Below the pieces are notes generated by a model. The model had not been told where the DNA came from. It was given only the letters and a program-made list of their open reading frames with translations, and ran no database searches. The translations under genes and the position numbers were made by a program. Positions 50,718-59,324 of a DNA stretch of 64,000 nucleotides are shown here, in pieces. The DNA is from JACPYM01 sp963699175 (GTDB taxonomy: Bacteria > Acidobacteriota > Blastocatellia > RBC074). The stretch spans positions 5,952,001 to 6,016,000 of the forward strand of contig OY969418.1 in assembly GCA_963699175.1 (NCBI GenBank), given 5' to 3'. Within the stretch, counting starts at the first letter, position 1; the number at the start of each line of letters is the position of its first letter.

Positions 50718-51713
50718 TCAGCGCGTCAACGCAACGAAGGTAAGAAATTGCGTGAAGCCTGCGAGCGTCGTGACATATTCGAGCTTCTTCAAAAAATTGC
50801 CGTGCACGATCACCGTATCACCGGGTTGCAGTGGCAAGTTCTCTTCAACATCAGCCTTGCCAGCCAGCAATTTTTTGATGTCAATGGTCAAGTTTTGATA
50901 GCGCCCGTTACGGCCTTGCCGCACCAGCGTAACGTTGCTGCGGCTACCGGTGCGAGCGAACCCGCCAGCCATCGTGACGGCGTCGAGCACCGTCAATGGC
51001 TCGCTCATTGTAAAGATGCCAGGCCGTGCCACTTCGCCGAGCACGCCGATCTTGGCGCTCTTGGCTTCCAGCAGTTGCACGCTGACCTCCGGCTCTTTGA
51101 TGTAGCGGCGCAAATCCTGCGTGAGCTTCTTCGTCAATTGCTCAGCCGTTAAACCACCAACCACCACATCGCCGAGCAAGGGATGAAAGACACGTCCGTC
51201 GGGCGAGATCTTGGCGCGTTCGATGGAATAGTCCGGCTCGAGCCGCACACGAATGGCGATCTCATCCGCCGGACCTAGCCGGTAGGTGCGCCGAAAGTTT
51301 TCATAGAGCAATTCAAAGACGTGAGCGTCATCGGCAGATGGTACGGCGGCTGCCGTTGCCGCTTGCTGCTTAGCCTGACTGTTTTCGTCAGGCAAGAAAT
51401 TACGTAAAGCGGGTGCAGATGCTCCCCCCCAGGACCTCTGCACCCGCAACGTTGAAGCCGCAGGGTCATTCCCACGAACACCCTCCGGCTTCAAACTCGA
51501 AATACTGTCAATAACCGTGCCAATAACCGTGCAGGACGCGGCGGACGCGAGTGGTCCCCCCCGGCTCACTCGCATCAAACCGCCGCGCACGGAGACAGAA
51601 GGTGTCTGTGCACACACACTGGCTGCCCCCGCAACTGTGACCGTCAAACCGACGGCAAACACGAACTGACCAAACTTCATTGCAAACCTGTGAGCGAAAC
51701 TCTGATGATTCAT
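50718..51713 (-). CDS. Polysaccharide export outer-membrane protein (Wza-like)
   Basis: The 331-aa precursor has a signal peptide (FGQFVFAVGLTVTVAGAASVCAQ). The export domain starts YRLGPADEIAIRVRLEPDYS near 144, with SPDGRVFHPLLGDVVVGGLT and QDLRRYIKEPEVSVQLLEA. An SLBB domain follows: AKIGVLGEVARPGIFTMSEP, and LQPGDTVIVHG near 300. It should form the outer-membrane exit channel for the polymer. The ATG at 51713 (or 51725) is chosen because upstream in-frame codons lie in an inverted repeat. Residues ~40-115, between signal and export domain, are encoded by four closely spaced hairpins and look inserted. Confidence 0.85.
   Translation of the reverse strand: MNHQSFAHRFAMKFGQFVFAVGLTVTVAGAASVCAQTPSVSVRGGLMRVSRGGPLASAASCTVIGTVIDSISSLKPEGVRGNDPAASTLRVQRSWGGASAPALRNFLPDENSQAKQQAATAAAVPSADDAHVFELLYENFRRTYRLGPADEIAIRVRLEPDYSIERAKISPDGRVFHPLLGDVVVGGLTAEQLTKKLTQDLRRYIKEPEVSVQLLEAKSAKIGVLGEVARPGIFTMSEPLTVLDAVTMAGGFARTGSRSNVTLVRQGRNGRYQNLTIDIKKLLAGKADVEENLPLQPGDTVIVHGNFLKKLEYVTTLAGFTQFLTFVALTR
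51373..51587. repeat. Four-hairpin structured block inside wza
   Basis: Four perfect or near-perfect inverted repeats lie within 215 bp of coding sequence. H1: GCCTGAC/GTCAGGC (51373-51393). H2: GCGGGTGCAGA with complement at 51409-51447, loop with seven C. H3: TTGAAGCCG/CGGCTTCAA (51452-51494). H4: CGCGGCGG with GCGAGTG inner pair at 51537-51587, loop with seven C. Between H3 and H4 a 12-bp tandem CAATAACCGTGC occurs twice (51509-51532). On the mRNA the loops of H2 and H4 carry seven G. Confidence 0.75.
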
Positions 51714-51749
51714 ACCCGTTCCCATCCTGTCACCCGAATTACCGGCCCC

Positions 51750-51844
51750 TGTCCGACAAGCTGTCAGAGCTTGGCGGTTCTCGGCTAGCGAATCATTAGG
51801 TTTAACGTCGAGATTGTCGCCAAGCTCTGACAGCTTGTCGGACA
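51750..51844. repeat. Long inverted repeat, family A copy 2
   Basis: Two perfect 27-bp arms (51750-51776 and 51818-51844) are separated by 41 bp. The outer TGTCCGACAAGCTG core is identical to the repeat at 4922-5003, though inner bases differ. It lies between the priming transferase stop and wza. Confidence 0.87.
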
Positions 51845-53227
51845 TCAGCGGCCAAACCTGCCGAAAAAGACCACGCGCAACGTCTCGAACAAAATGATTC
51901 CGTCGAGCAGCGGTGATTGGTTCTTGATGTAATAAAGATCGAATTGATGCTTCATCCGCGCATCTTCCACCGATGCGCCATACGGATACCGCACCTGCGC
52001 CCAGCCCGTAATGCCTGGCTTCACAAGCTGGCGCTGCGAATAATATGGAATGATCTGCTCCAACTGTTCGACGAACTGTTGGCGTTCGGGACGTGGCCCG
52101 ATTACGCTCATCTCGCCACGTAGCACGTTGAAAAATTGTGGCAATTCGTCAATGCGCAGTTTGCGAATCAGCTTGCCCACGCGCGTGACGCGCGGGTCAT
52201 CTTTGCTGGCCCAGACTGCCCCGTTCGCTTCGGCATCAAGGCGCATCGAACGAAACTTGATGATCTTGAACTTGCGGTTGTGCCAGCCGACGCGCTCCTG
52301 CGTGTAAAAGACCGGCCCGCGCGATTCGAGCTTGATTGCCAACGCCACGAGCAACATCAAAGGCGCGTTCAGCAGCAAGCCCAAGGCAGCGATCAGCAAG
52401 TCGGCGACCCGGCGCAACCGGCGATAAAAGCGCAGCCAGCGCAAGTTATCTGCGAAGATCAACTGGCTCGGCTGTAACCGCTCCGTGCTGATCTTTCCGG
52501 TTAAGCGTTCAAAGAACGAAGCCCAATCTTCAATCGCCACGTCATCGCGCAGTTTGAGGTTGAGCAACGGATCGAGGGGCATGTGCCCGCGCCGATCAGT
52601 CAATGCTACAACGATGCGGTCAACGTTATGACGCAACGCCAACTCTTCAATCTCATCCGCCGTGCCAATCACGCACGGGTTGATCAAGCTCTGGCCGACG
52701 AGCGCACGGTCATTACCGATAAAGCCGACGACTTCATAACCAGTTTCACGGCGTTGCAATACTTCGCGCGCCAGCTCTATCGCCTGGCTGTCAGTGCCGA
52801 GAATAATGATGCGCTCGGCAAAGCGCGGATGTCTGAGCAGCCAGCGCGCGACCAGCCGCCAGCCGGTCATCACCGTCAGCATCAGCGCCATCTGCACCAG
52901 AAAGACGCCGCGTCCGACCAGCATCTGCGGCAGCGCGTAAAAGATCATTGCTAGCAGCAACGCCGCCAAACCAAGCGCCTGACAGATGCGTAGGGCAAGC
53001 ACGCTCAGGCGGCGGATCATCGCAAAATCGTAAAGATCGAAGAGGTAAAACGAACCTTGCGCGACGGCCATTGCCACGAGCAGCTTACGCCAGCCGAACT
53101 GGTTGTTGAGTGCCTCGTCCGCTTCCTGCCCGAACCGCAGATAGAGCGCCAGCAACCCGCAACCGTAGATCAACGCTCCTTCAAAGAGCATCAAGAGAAA
53201 TGTGCGCTGCCAGTGTTTGGCTCGCAT
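51845..53227 (-). CDS. Undecaprenyl-phosphate sugar phosphotransferase (priming enzyme)
   Basis: The 460-aa protein has four or five N-terminal membrane spans (about 10-125), a nucleotide-fold middle region (FAERIIILGTDSQAIELARE near 133) and a C-terminal bacterial sugar-transferase domain. That domain begins LESRGPVFYTQERVGWHNRK near 310 and holds FKIIKFRSMRLDAE, LRIDELPQFFNVLRGEMSVI and GPRPERQQFVEQLEQIIPYY. It transfers a sugar-1-phosphate to undecaprenyl phosphate, starting each repeat unit at the inner membrane. The ending VVFFGRFGR resembles the transferases of PEP-CTERM-type loci. It lies 43 bp downstream of the CpsD-like gene. Confidence 0.92.
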   Translation of the reverse strand: MRAKHWQRTFLLMLFEGALIYGCGLLALYLRFGQEADEALNNQFGWRKLLVAMAVAQGSFYLFDLYDFAMIRRLSVLALRICQALGLAALLLAMIFYALPQMLVGRGVFLVQMALMLTVMTGWRLVARWLLRHPRFAERIIILGTDSQAIELAREVLQRRETGYEVVGFIGNDRALVGQSLINPCVIGTADEIEELALRHNVDRIVVALTDRRGHMPLDPLLNLKLRDDVAIEDWASFFERLTGKISTERLQPSQLIFADNLRWLRFYRRLRRVADLLIAALGLLLNAPLMLLVALAIKLESRGPVFYTQERVGWHNRKFKIIKFRSMRLDAEANGAVWASKDDPRVTRVGKLIRKLRIDELPQFFNVLRGEMSVIGPRPERQQFVEQLEQIIPYYSQRQLVKPGITGWAQVRYPYGASVEDARMKHQFDLYYIKNQSPLLDGIILFETLRVVFFGRFGR

Positions 53228-53270
53228 ACCAGGCTTGCCTCCCCATAAACTTGCACCCTCACCGTGCTCC

Positions 53271-55016
53271 CTAGCCAGCCACGCGGTTGAGCACTACACC
53301 GCAAATATCTTTCTCGTTAAAGAGCGAAACCGCCTTTGCCATCTGCTGCGTAGTCGTCGTTCCTGGGCGGATTACCAGCATCGTTGCATCGGTCAGCCCA
53401 GCCAGCAGATTGGCGTCTGCACTTTCGAGCAGCGGCGACGAATCGAACAGGATGAAGTCGTAATCCGGCTCGCAGATTTGCAACATCTCGTGAAAACGCG
53501 GCGCGGCGAGCAACTCTGCCGTGTGTTGAATCTTTTCGCGCGTCGGCAGAATGTTGAAGCCCGCCGGTTGCACACGCAGCGCCGCGCTATTCGGCCCCAG
53601 CCCGCGATGCACAGCCTCGCTCAAGCCCAACGGCGCATCAATGCCCAGCAGGCGCAGCACCGATGGGTTGGCCAGATCGCAATCCACGACCAGCACGCGT
53701 TGCCGCGCGCGCGCCAACGCGCCCGCCAGATTGAGTGTCACACAGGTGCGCCCTTCGCCGTGCTGCGCTGACGCGACCAGCACGCGTTTGCAGAGCCGTT
53801 TGTAAGAGACCGAAATCAGCGAGACCGCCACTTGATCGAAGTACTTTGCCGCGCGTGGATTGAAATCCGAGAGGGCGATCAGGTGCGGATCAATGCGCGT
53901 TGGATCGAGCAACACTTCGCGCACGCGCTCGATGGCGGGCTGCTGGCGCATTTGCGCTTCGAGTTGTTCCAGTGTGCTGCGGTTGAGTTTGCCGGGTTGG
54001 CGCTGCTCTAAGCCATTCTCGGTGGCGTCCTTTGCGCCAGGCAGTGCCAATGCTTCCGTGGTCGAAGTGTTTTGCCATTCACGCACGGGCAAGCGCGGCC
54101 TGGTCGGCTCGGCCTCTTGCGCGGGGGGCCGATATGTCGGTTGCACCGTGGGGAACGCGGTGGTCTGACGATTGGCCAGTCGTTGGGCCAGATGGTCTTC
54201 GATACTTGGCCCGCTCGGATGCGTCTCGTCGTAGCGGCGCTGAAATTCGAGCAACCGGTTGTAATCCAGCTTAGCCGTGACGCGCTGCTGGTTGGCAGGC
54301 AGCGGATGTGGCGTTGGCTGTGTTGTAGGCGGCGTTGCTCTACGCGGCTCGGTGCGTTTGGTCGCTACGTGAAAGGAGGTTGTCAATGGATGCGATAATT
54401 CTTTGTGTGTACCGTTTGTGGCAGCGTGATGCTCACCGTTGTGCCCGTTGTTATGAATTTCGTTACGCGCTTCTTGCCGTGCTTCCTGGCGGGCGGCGCG
54501 AATGCTGCGCCCAAATTCCAGATTCATTTGCTGCAACTCGGCCAGCTTTTTGTAGTAATCAAGCTTAGCTGTGGCGCGGCGTTCCTGAGTGCGCTGTGAA
54601 GGATTGGTTGGCGGCGCTAGATATTCTCCTGCAACCTGACGAGGCGGCAGTGGGCGCTCGTGCGTTGCGTAATGCTGTTCCACGCCATTGCGCGGATATT
54701 CGTCGAGTTGAACCGCTTTATTCTGCTCAGCGGGCAACGGTGCAGCAAGCTGGCCGTTGCTTCCCAGATGATTTCTTCTCGTCTGCGCGGCGTAGTCATC
54801 AAAGACCTGTAGGACATCATCTTCAGACGCATTGGATGCGACCAGTGCGCCACGCGCAGCCGGTGTGGCCAGGTAATCGTGCAGCGCCGGCAACACGTCG
54901 TCGTCATCGTAATGTCCGTTGGGGAATTGGTAATTGCTATTCACGTTCGACCGTTTGCGATAACCAGATTTGGTTCTCAGCTTGCTAAAATCCAGCGCCA
55001 TTGCATCCTTGCCCAT
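53271..55016 (-). CDS. CpsD/Wzc-type ATPase with long N-terminal extension and altered Walker A
   Basis: The 581-aa protein ends in the cytoplasmic ATPase domain of bacterial tyrosine kinases. Walker A is SAQHGEGRTCVTLNLAG, with R423 where lysine is expected. Walker A' is RVLVVDCDLANPS near 444, and Walker B is DFILFDSSPLL near 521. No C-terminal tyrosine cluster is present. The first ~370 residues are Gln/Pro/Thr/Asn rich and probably disordered, with two repeats of the form TAKLDY-x-L-x-Q. It should partner Wzz in controlling chain length. The ATG at 55016 has an AGGAGGTG site. Arginine for lysine suggests reduced or absent kinase activity. Confidence 0.85.
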   Translation of the reverse strand: MGKDAMALDFSKLRTKSGYRKRSNVNSNYQFPNGHYDDDDVLPALHDYLATPAARGALVASNASEDDVLQVFDDYAAQTRRNHLGSNGQLAAPLPAEQNKAVQLDEYPRNGVEQHYATHERPLPPRQVAGEYLAPPTNPSQRTQERRATAKLDYYKKLAELQQMNLEFGRSIRAARQEARQEARNEIHNNGHNGEHHAATNGTHKELSHPLTTSFHVATKRTEPRRATPPTTQPTPHPLPANQQRVTAKLDYNRLLEFQRRYDETHPSGPSIEDHLAQRLANRQTTAFPTVQPTYRPPAQEAEPTRPRLPVREWQNTSTTEALALPGAKDATENGLEQRQPGKLNRSTLEQLEAQMRQQPAIERVREVLLDPTRIDPHLIALSDFNPRAAKYFDQVAVSLISVSYKRLCKRVLVASAQHGEGRTCVTLNLAGALARARQRVLVVDCDLANPSVLRLLGIDAPLGLSEAVHRGLGPNSAALRVQPAGFNILPTREKIQHTAELLAAPRFHEMLQICEPDYDFILFDSSPLLESADANLLAGLTDATMLVIRPGTTTTQQMAKAVSLFNEKDICGVVLNRVAG

Positions 55017-55054
55017 CTCACCACCTCCTAAACACCAAGCCTGCCGTGTCCTAC

Positions 55055-56626
55055 TTACTTGTTGCCGAGCACCTCAAAGAGGCCGCTTTGGTTGAGCAAC
55101 AAGGCAAAGACCGGGACGGCAGCTACAGCGATAACCACTACCAGCGCTACGCGCGCAAATTTCTGACGGCGGACCCGGCTGTGCTCGACCGGAGTCAAAG
55201 TCTCCGGGATCAAGCCCATCACTGGTGCGCCAAGGTAGTATTCGACATCGCGCTCGTCACGAATTCTAAAGAACTGGCGCGCCTCCACGATTGCCACGGC
55301 CAGCAAACCAAAGCCTAAGGCCATGCCCAACGCAATCAGCTTGAGCAATGTGCGCTTGGGCGCTACTGGCTTGCCCGGTAAAAAGGCGTTGTCAATCACG
55401 CGAAAGAGATTCAAATTCGGCCCAACCATCAGATTGGCGTGCGCCTTTTGCAGCGCCTCTTGCCGATCCAGCAACCACAGATAACGTTTGCTCAACCGCT
55501 CATACTCGGCATCCACCGTCGCATCGGGCGGCGCCACTGTGTTGCCCGTCGCGGTGCTGGGTAAGGCGCTGGGCAGACTGGCCAGTTCCTGACGTTTGAT
55601 TTCGAGATTGCGTTGCGTGACGAGTAAGTCTGTCTTCTGCTTTTCCAGATCGCGCTCCAAGCCGCGCAACTCGCGGCCTTCGGGTGTAGAGATCAAGGCT
55701 GTGTTGGAGGGCGTGCCTTTCTCCATCTTCTCGATCTGGAAATTGATCTCTTGTAATTGCGCGCGCGCCTGTTTCAGCTTGGGATTCTCGTCGGTGTATT
55801 GCTTGGCGTATTCTTTGACCAGCGCCTCGAACTCGGCTTTTTTAGCCAGCAACACGCCATAAGAACCGCTGGTCATCGCGCCATTGGGAATTGGCGCGGT
55901 CTTGGCCAGCGTTTGCTGCTCGGCGACCTGTTGCTGTTGTAAAGCAATTTGACGTTCAAGTTGGAATTGTTTGTCGTTCAGTGCATTGACTTCAGACAAA
56001 AGCGCACGCCGCGTGATGCGCGGATCTTCCAGCAACACATTGCTGTTGATGCTCTGTCCACGACTGGCGTTAGCGCGCTGGCCGACTATTTTGCCGAGCG
56101 GCTCTTCCAATTCATTAAGCTGCTGTTCGATAGACTTGATTTCCTGCGCTGCCTGCTGGCGCAATGTTTCGTTGGTCTCTGTAAAGTTCGCCACGATGGC
56201 GGCCACGAGCTGCTGCGCCACTTCGGGTTGGTGATGTCGATAGGTAATCAGGATTGTTTCGGGAAACTCAGGATAAAACTGGCGCAGCTTCGTCTCAGCT
56301 TTGATCTCTTTGCGCAGCCGAGTGACGGTGGCCATCAAATCTTCATCGGGATTGTTCAGGTGATACTTCCTGATTAGCGGATCAAGGTTTTCGCGGCTGA
56401 CGGCGCGCTGTGTCAAAGCTGCGATCTGCGCCGCCAGCGATTGCGTGTCATCACTCGGTTTGGTAAGCACGGCCAATTGGGCTTGCGACTCGTAAACATC
56501 CGGTACTTTGTGGATCACCAGCAATGATGCTTGCAACATTGCTGCGGTCACTAAAAGAAGTAGTCCTTTGCGCCGCCAAAGCACTGCGCTGAAATCACCG
56601 AGACTTCTTGGTCTAAAACTCGCCAT
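55055..56626 (-). CDS. Wzz-type chain-length determinant
   Basis: The 523-aa protein has an N-terminal span near 22-38 (LLLLVTAAMLQASLLVI), a long periplasmic coiled-coil region (about 60-400) with QQLNELEEPLGKIV and KQKTDLLVTQRNLEIKRQEL, and a proline-containing second span (LIALGMALGFGLLAVAIV near 425), preceded by PGKPVAPKRTLLK. A third hydrophobic segment lies at the end (VALVVVIAVAAVPVFALLLN). This is the Wzz/GNVR polysaccharide co-polymerase fold. It sets polymer length with the CpsD-like ATPase, which starts 38 bp downstream. The third span is unusual for the family. Confidence 0.87.
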   Translation of the reverse strand: MASFRPRSLGDFSAVLWRRKGLLLLVTAAMLQASLLVIHKVPDVYESQAQLAVLTKPSDDTQSLAAQIAALTQRAVSRENLDPLIRKYHLNNPDEDLMATVTRLRKEIKAETKLRQFYPEFPETILITYRHHQPEVAQQLVAAIVANFTETNETLRQQAAQEIKSIEQQLNELEEPLGKIVGQRANASRGQSINSNVLLEDPRITRRALLSEVNALNDKQFQLERQIALQQQQVAEQQTLAKTAPIPNGAMTSGSYGVLLAKKAEFEALVKEYAKQYTDENPKLKQARAQLQEINFQIEKMEKGTPSNTALISTPEGRELRGLERDLEKQKTDLLVTQRNLEIKRQELASLPSALPSTATGNTVAPPDATVDAEYERLSKRYLWLLDRQEALQKAHANLMVGPNLNLFRVIDNAFLPGKPVAPKRTLLKLIALGMALGFGLLAVAIVEARQFFRIRDERDVEYYLGAPVMGLIPETLTPVEHSRVRRQKFARVALVVVIAVAAVPVFALLLNQSGLFEVLGNK

Positions 56627-56747
56627 CCTGACACCTCACACTGACCAAACTTAACTTTTGTAACGAGACTCGATAAGCGAACTAGAAAAGTGTTCAGGCT
56701 GTGATTAGACGATTATGCAGCCTGAGAATGATTTTGTATCCGGCTAT

Positions 56748-56879
56748 TCAATCTTCAGTTCTTTGTTTCTTTAGCTTCTTAGAGAGCTTGAGCTGCAAAC
56801 CCGTGGCGGCTGCTAAGAAGAGCAGGCCAAAAAGCATCAGAAAGAAAGGTTCAGCAATTGGGGATGTAAAACCGAACAT
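56748..56879 (-). CDS. 43-aa sorting-signal-like membrane microprotein
   Basis: A 44-codon frame runs from ATG 56879, behind GAGG at a normal distance, to TGA at 56748-56750. The product reads MFGFTSPIAEPFFLMLFGLL, continues FLAAATGLQ, and ends in a strongly basic KLSKKLKKQRTED tail. It thus has a Pro-x-x-Glu-Pro-like turn, one hydrophobic span and a cluster of lysines, the same three-part layout as PEP-CTERM sorting signals, yet almost nothing precedes the signal. It is the first gene of the polysaccharide locus, 121 bp before wzz. Its function is not known. It could also be a simple Wzz- or Wza-associated membrane peptide. Confidence 0.6.
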   Translation of the reverse strand: MFGFTSPIAEPFFLMLFGLLFLAAATGLQLKLSKKLKKQRTED

Positions 56880-57697
56880 CGTCTAACCTCGGCAGTAAAG
56901 TGAACCATCCGTAAAATCTGCTTTCGTGAGGAAGCAGGGACGCTGCAAGGAGAAAAGGAGAAAGCGTTGTGTGATGTTACGGGGACGATTGATACTCTAG
57001 CTGCCAACGCAGCCATCGGAGTTTTGTTAGCTAGTGAAAAGGGAAGCGGACTAAATTTGCCGCTGAGCTGGGCTGCCATCAGTGTAAATGCTGATCCGCT
57101 TACCACTCACCAGGCCATCAAACTCTGATTTCCCCAGTCACACCACAACAAACGCTTTCAATCAACGAACAATCCGACTTGGCTCTCATTTTGCTTTGCA
57201 AGCTTGCCAGGAAGCTGGATCCGTTCAGTAGAAGCAAACTTGAAAGACTCACAAGGCTTGAAATCGAGCTTGTTTCTGACGGCTATATGAATACAACATT
57301 TGTCGTGTTGCGCACATCGGTCTGCGTGACTATTTTGATCAGGCTAAATATGGCTAACTACTGCTATTTTCCTGCCTTTAGTACTCATGTGCTTGCCGCT
57401 GTATGGCAAGCATGTGTTGATTGGTGGTTGATTACACGAATGGGAGCTAGCAACTGAGACTACATGTACTATCTATCAGGCAAACCAAATCACTTCGTTG
57501 GCAAAGAACTACGATTCGTTTGAATTATGCAGATGAGATTAGCCGCGATTTGGAACCTCACTGGGAAAGAAAGGTAAGCGAAGATAATGAGACTGAAGGT
57601 CGTGCCAATAAAACACTTTGCGAGTGACGAAGCATCAGTCACCCTGTTTTTATGGGATATTGCGCCAGGCAAGCTGTATTGAGCAAACTATGCCCAA
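56880..57697. other. 818-bp non-coding leader of the polysaccharide locus
   Basis: No coding frame here has a ribosome site or family pattern on either strand. The promoter of the polysaccharide operon should lie in this region, but I found no sigma-54 consensus on the minus strand. A hairpin TGCTTGCC/GGCAAGCA occurs at 57390-57412, and CTGCTT/AAGCAG pairs near 56920-56940. The base composition is more A/T-rich than the flanking genes. Confidence 0.5.
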
Positions 57698-58474
57698 TTA
57701 CATCGGCGGTTTGGCCAGACCATGGCGATACGAATAGATAGCCAATTCAAAACGGTCGCCGACTTCCAGTTTGGAGAAGATTGAAGAGAGATGATGGCGC
57801 ACCGTAATCACGCTGATGCAGAGCCGGTCGGCAATTTGTTGGTTGCGCAAGCCCTCGCCGATCAAAGTGACAACTTCACGCTCGCGTTCAGTCAGGCGGG
57901 CAATCTTTACCGCTTCGTAATCGTCTTGTGAGTGGTTCTTGGGCCGCCACATCTCGGCCACTTGGCGTTCTTTCTCAGAAATATGATTGGCCGCTGCTGC
58001 CGCCGCCTCTGTCGCAGGCGTACGCGTATTCCAGAGGTCGCTGAGTACACGCGCCATCAAGATGCCATCCAGCCAAACTTCGCCTGCCGAAACTTTACGA
58101 ATGGCTTTGACCAGCACATCGCCGGCTTCGAGCTTGCGCACGATACCCATCGCGCCATTGCTAATAGCGGCGTGATGCACGTCGAGATCGTAGACGCCAG
58201 TTAGGACCAAGACTTTGGTCTTCGGTGCCACTGCGAGCAACTCAGTCAAGCACATCAGTCCGTGGCTATCACCCAAATCCAAATCCAGCAAGATGACATC
58301 CGGCTGTTCGACCTTCGCCAGTGCTGTAGCTTCTTTACAACTGGCGGCGTCACCTACCACGTGCAAGCCTGTCTGCGATTCGAGCAACAAGCGTAACCCC
58401 TCGCGTACGATGACTTGATCATCAATCAGCATTATGCGAATCGGTTGAGCGACGGAGCCGGGCATGGGTCTCAT
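57698..58474 (-). CDS. NarL/FixJ-type response regulator (copy 1)
   Basis: The 258-aa protein has a receiver domain (about 11-130) with acidic pair LIDD near 17-19 and phospho-acceptor D64 in VILLDLDLGDSHG. A LuxR-type helix-turn-helix follows (about 195-255): LTEREREVVTLIGEGLRNQQ and IADRLCISVITVRHHLSSIF. It is a close paralogue of the gene at 62072-62845, identical over long stretches of the DNA-binding domain. The cognate kinase is not in the window. It lies just upstream of the polysaccharide leader on the same strand, so control of that locus is plausible but unproven. Confidence 0.92.
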   Translation of the reverse strand: MRPMPGSVAQPIRIMLIDDQVIVREGLRLLLESQTGLHVVGDAASCKEATALAKVEQPDVILLDLDLGDSHGLMCLTELLAVAPKTKVLVLTGVYDLDVHHAAISNGAMGIVRKLEAGDVLVKAIRKVSAGEVWLDGILMARVLSDLWNTRTPATEAAAAAANHISEKERQVAEMWRPKNHSQDDYEAVKIARLTEREREVVTLIGEGLRNQQIADRLCISVITVRHHLSSIFSKLEVGDRFELAIYSYRHGLAKPPM

Positions 58475-59324
58475 AAAATTACTTCAAGCTCTAAGTTGAG
58501 TTATAGCGGATGTGGGCACAGTGTTTGACCAGCGTTGTGAAGATCAAACGGCTACCCTTTACCGGGTGTGGCGGTCTGCCTTTAATCACCAAATCGTCGG
58601 GATAAAGGCAATGGGGGAGGAACTGCCCGGCCAAGCAAGGTAGCTTGGGGCAGCTCATTTTGTGCGTGATGCGTCGCGAAGCCACTTCCAGGAGTAGCTC
58701 CGTCTGGCATCCTTAGATCAGGAAATCAGGCAAGCCGGGGGATGATGTTCGGCAGCTTGGTGAAAGCGAGTCAAAAATCTCTGCAAGGGAGAATCGCTAC
58801 GCTCACTTGCGGCCACGCAACGTCATCCCTTGCAAGAGCGGCAGATCATGCTTACTGGCTGTTTCAATCCTACAGTCGCTGGCAATCCAGCACCGACCTG
58901 CCTACTTTGTAAGCCCAGTGAAGACCGGCGTGAATTGCAAAGCTTGAACCGAAAAAGTCAGTCCACACTCCAATGTTCAGGCGGTAATTAAACCGACCTG
59001 AGACTTAGTCCCTGAAAATCCACAGACACCTAGTAGTGGAAGATTAAACGAAACATTACACTTTAGGACGAGGCCAGACGCGCGAAAGTTAGAGCGGAGC
59101 GATGCTTTGCCGCAATTGCAAACAGTGTTGGCAAGTACCTGTTTGTTGAGGCACACAGCAGCTATGCTTGGCGAGTTAAAGAGCCCCGTTAGACGTAATA
59201 GGATTGTTGAGAAGGTAGACTGGTAGTGCAATAGATGGCTGAATACAATAAGCCCGCAGCGCCTCAATCTTTATTCAAGCGAAGCGGTCTGCGGGCCGGT
59301 AAGAAACTCTGCAATGAAAAAACA
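58475..59324. other. 850-bp gap with hairpins, no gene
   Basis: No convincing coding sequence is present. A nested hairpin at 58623-58653 (CTGCC outer, CCAAGC/GCTTGG inner) and an inverted repeat TGCAAGGGA/TCCCTTGCA at 58782-58834 suggest structured RNA or binding sites. TATAAC near 58500 on the minus strand could be part of a promoter for the response regulator. Confidence 0.4.

Noticed and set aside
51714..51845. Upstream start for wza at 51845
   Set aside because: The added residues lie in the 51750-51844 inverted repeat and would bury the signal peptide.
56837..57457. Open frames of 89 aa (minus) and 92 aa (plus) in the polysaccharide leader
   Set aside because: They have no ribosome sites or family pattern; one overlaps the better-supported 43-aa frame.
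58977..59267. 96-aa minus-strand frame upstream of the response regulator
   Set aside because: No ribosome site, unusual composition and no recognisable motif.
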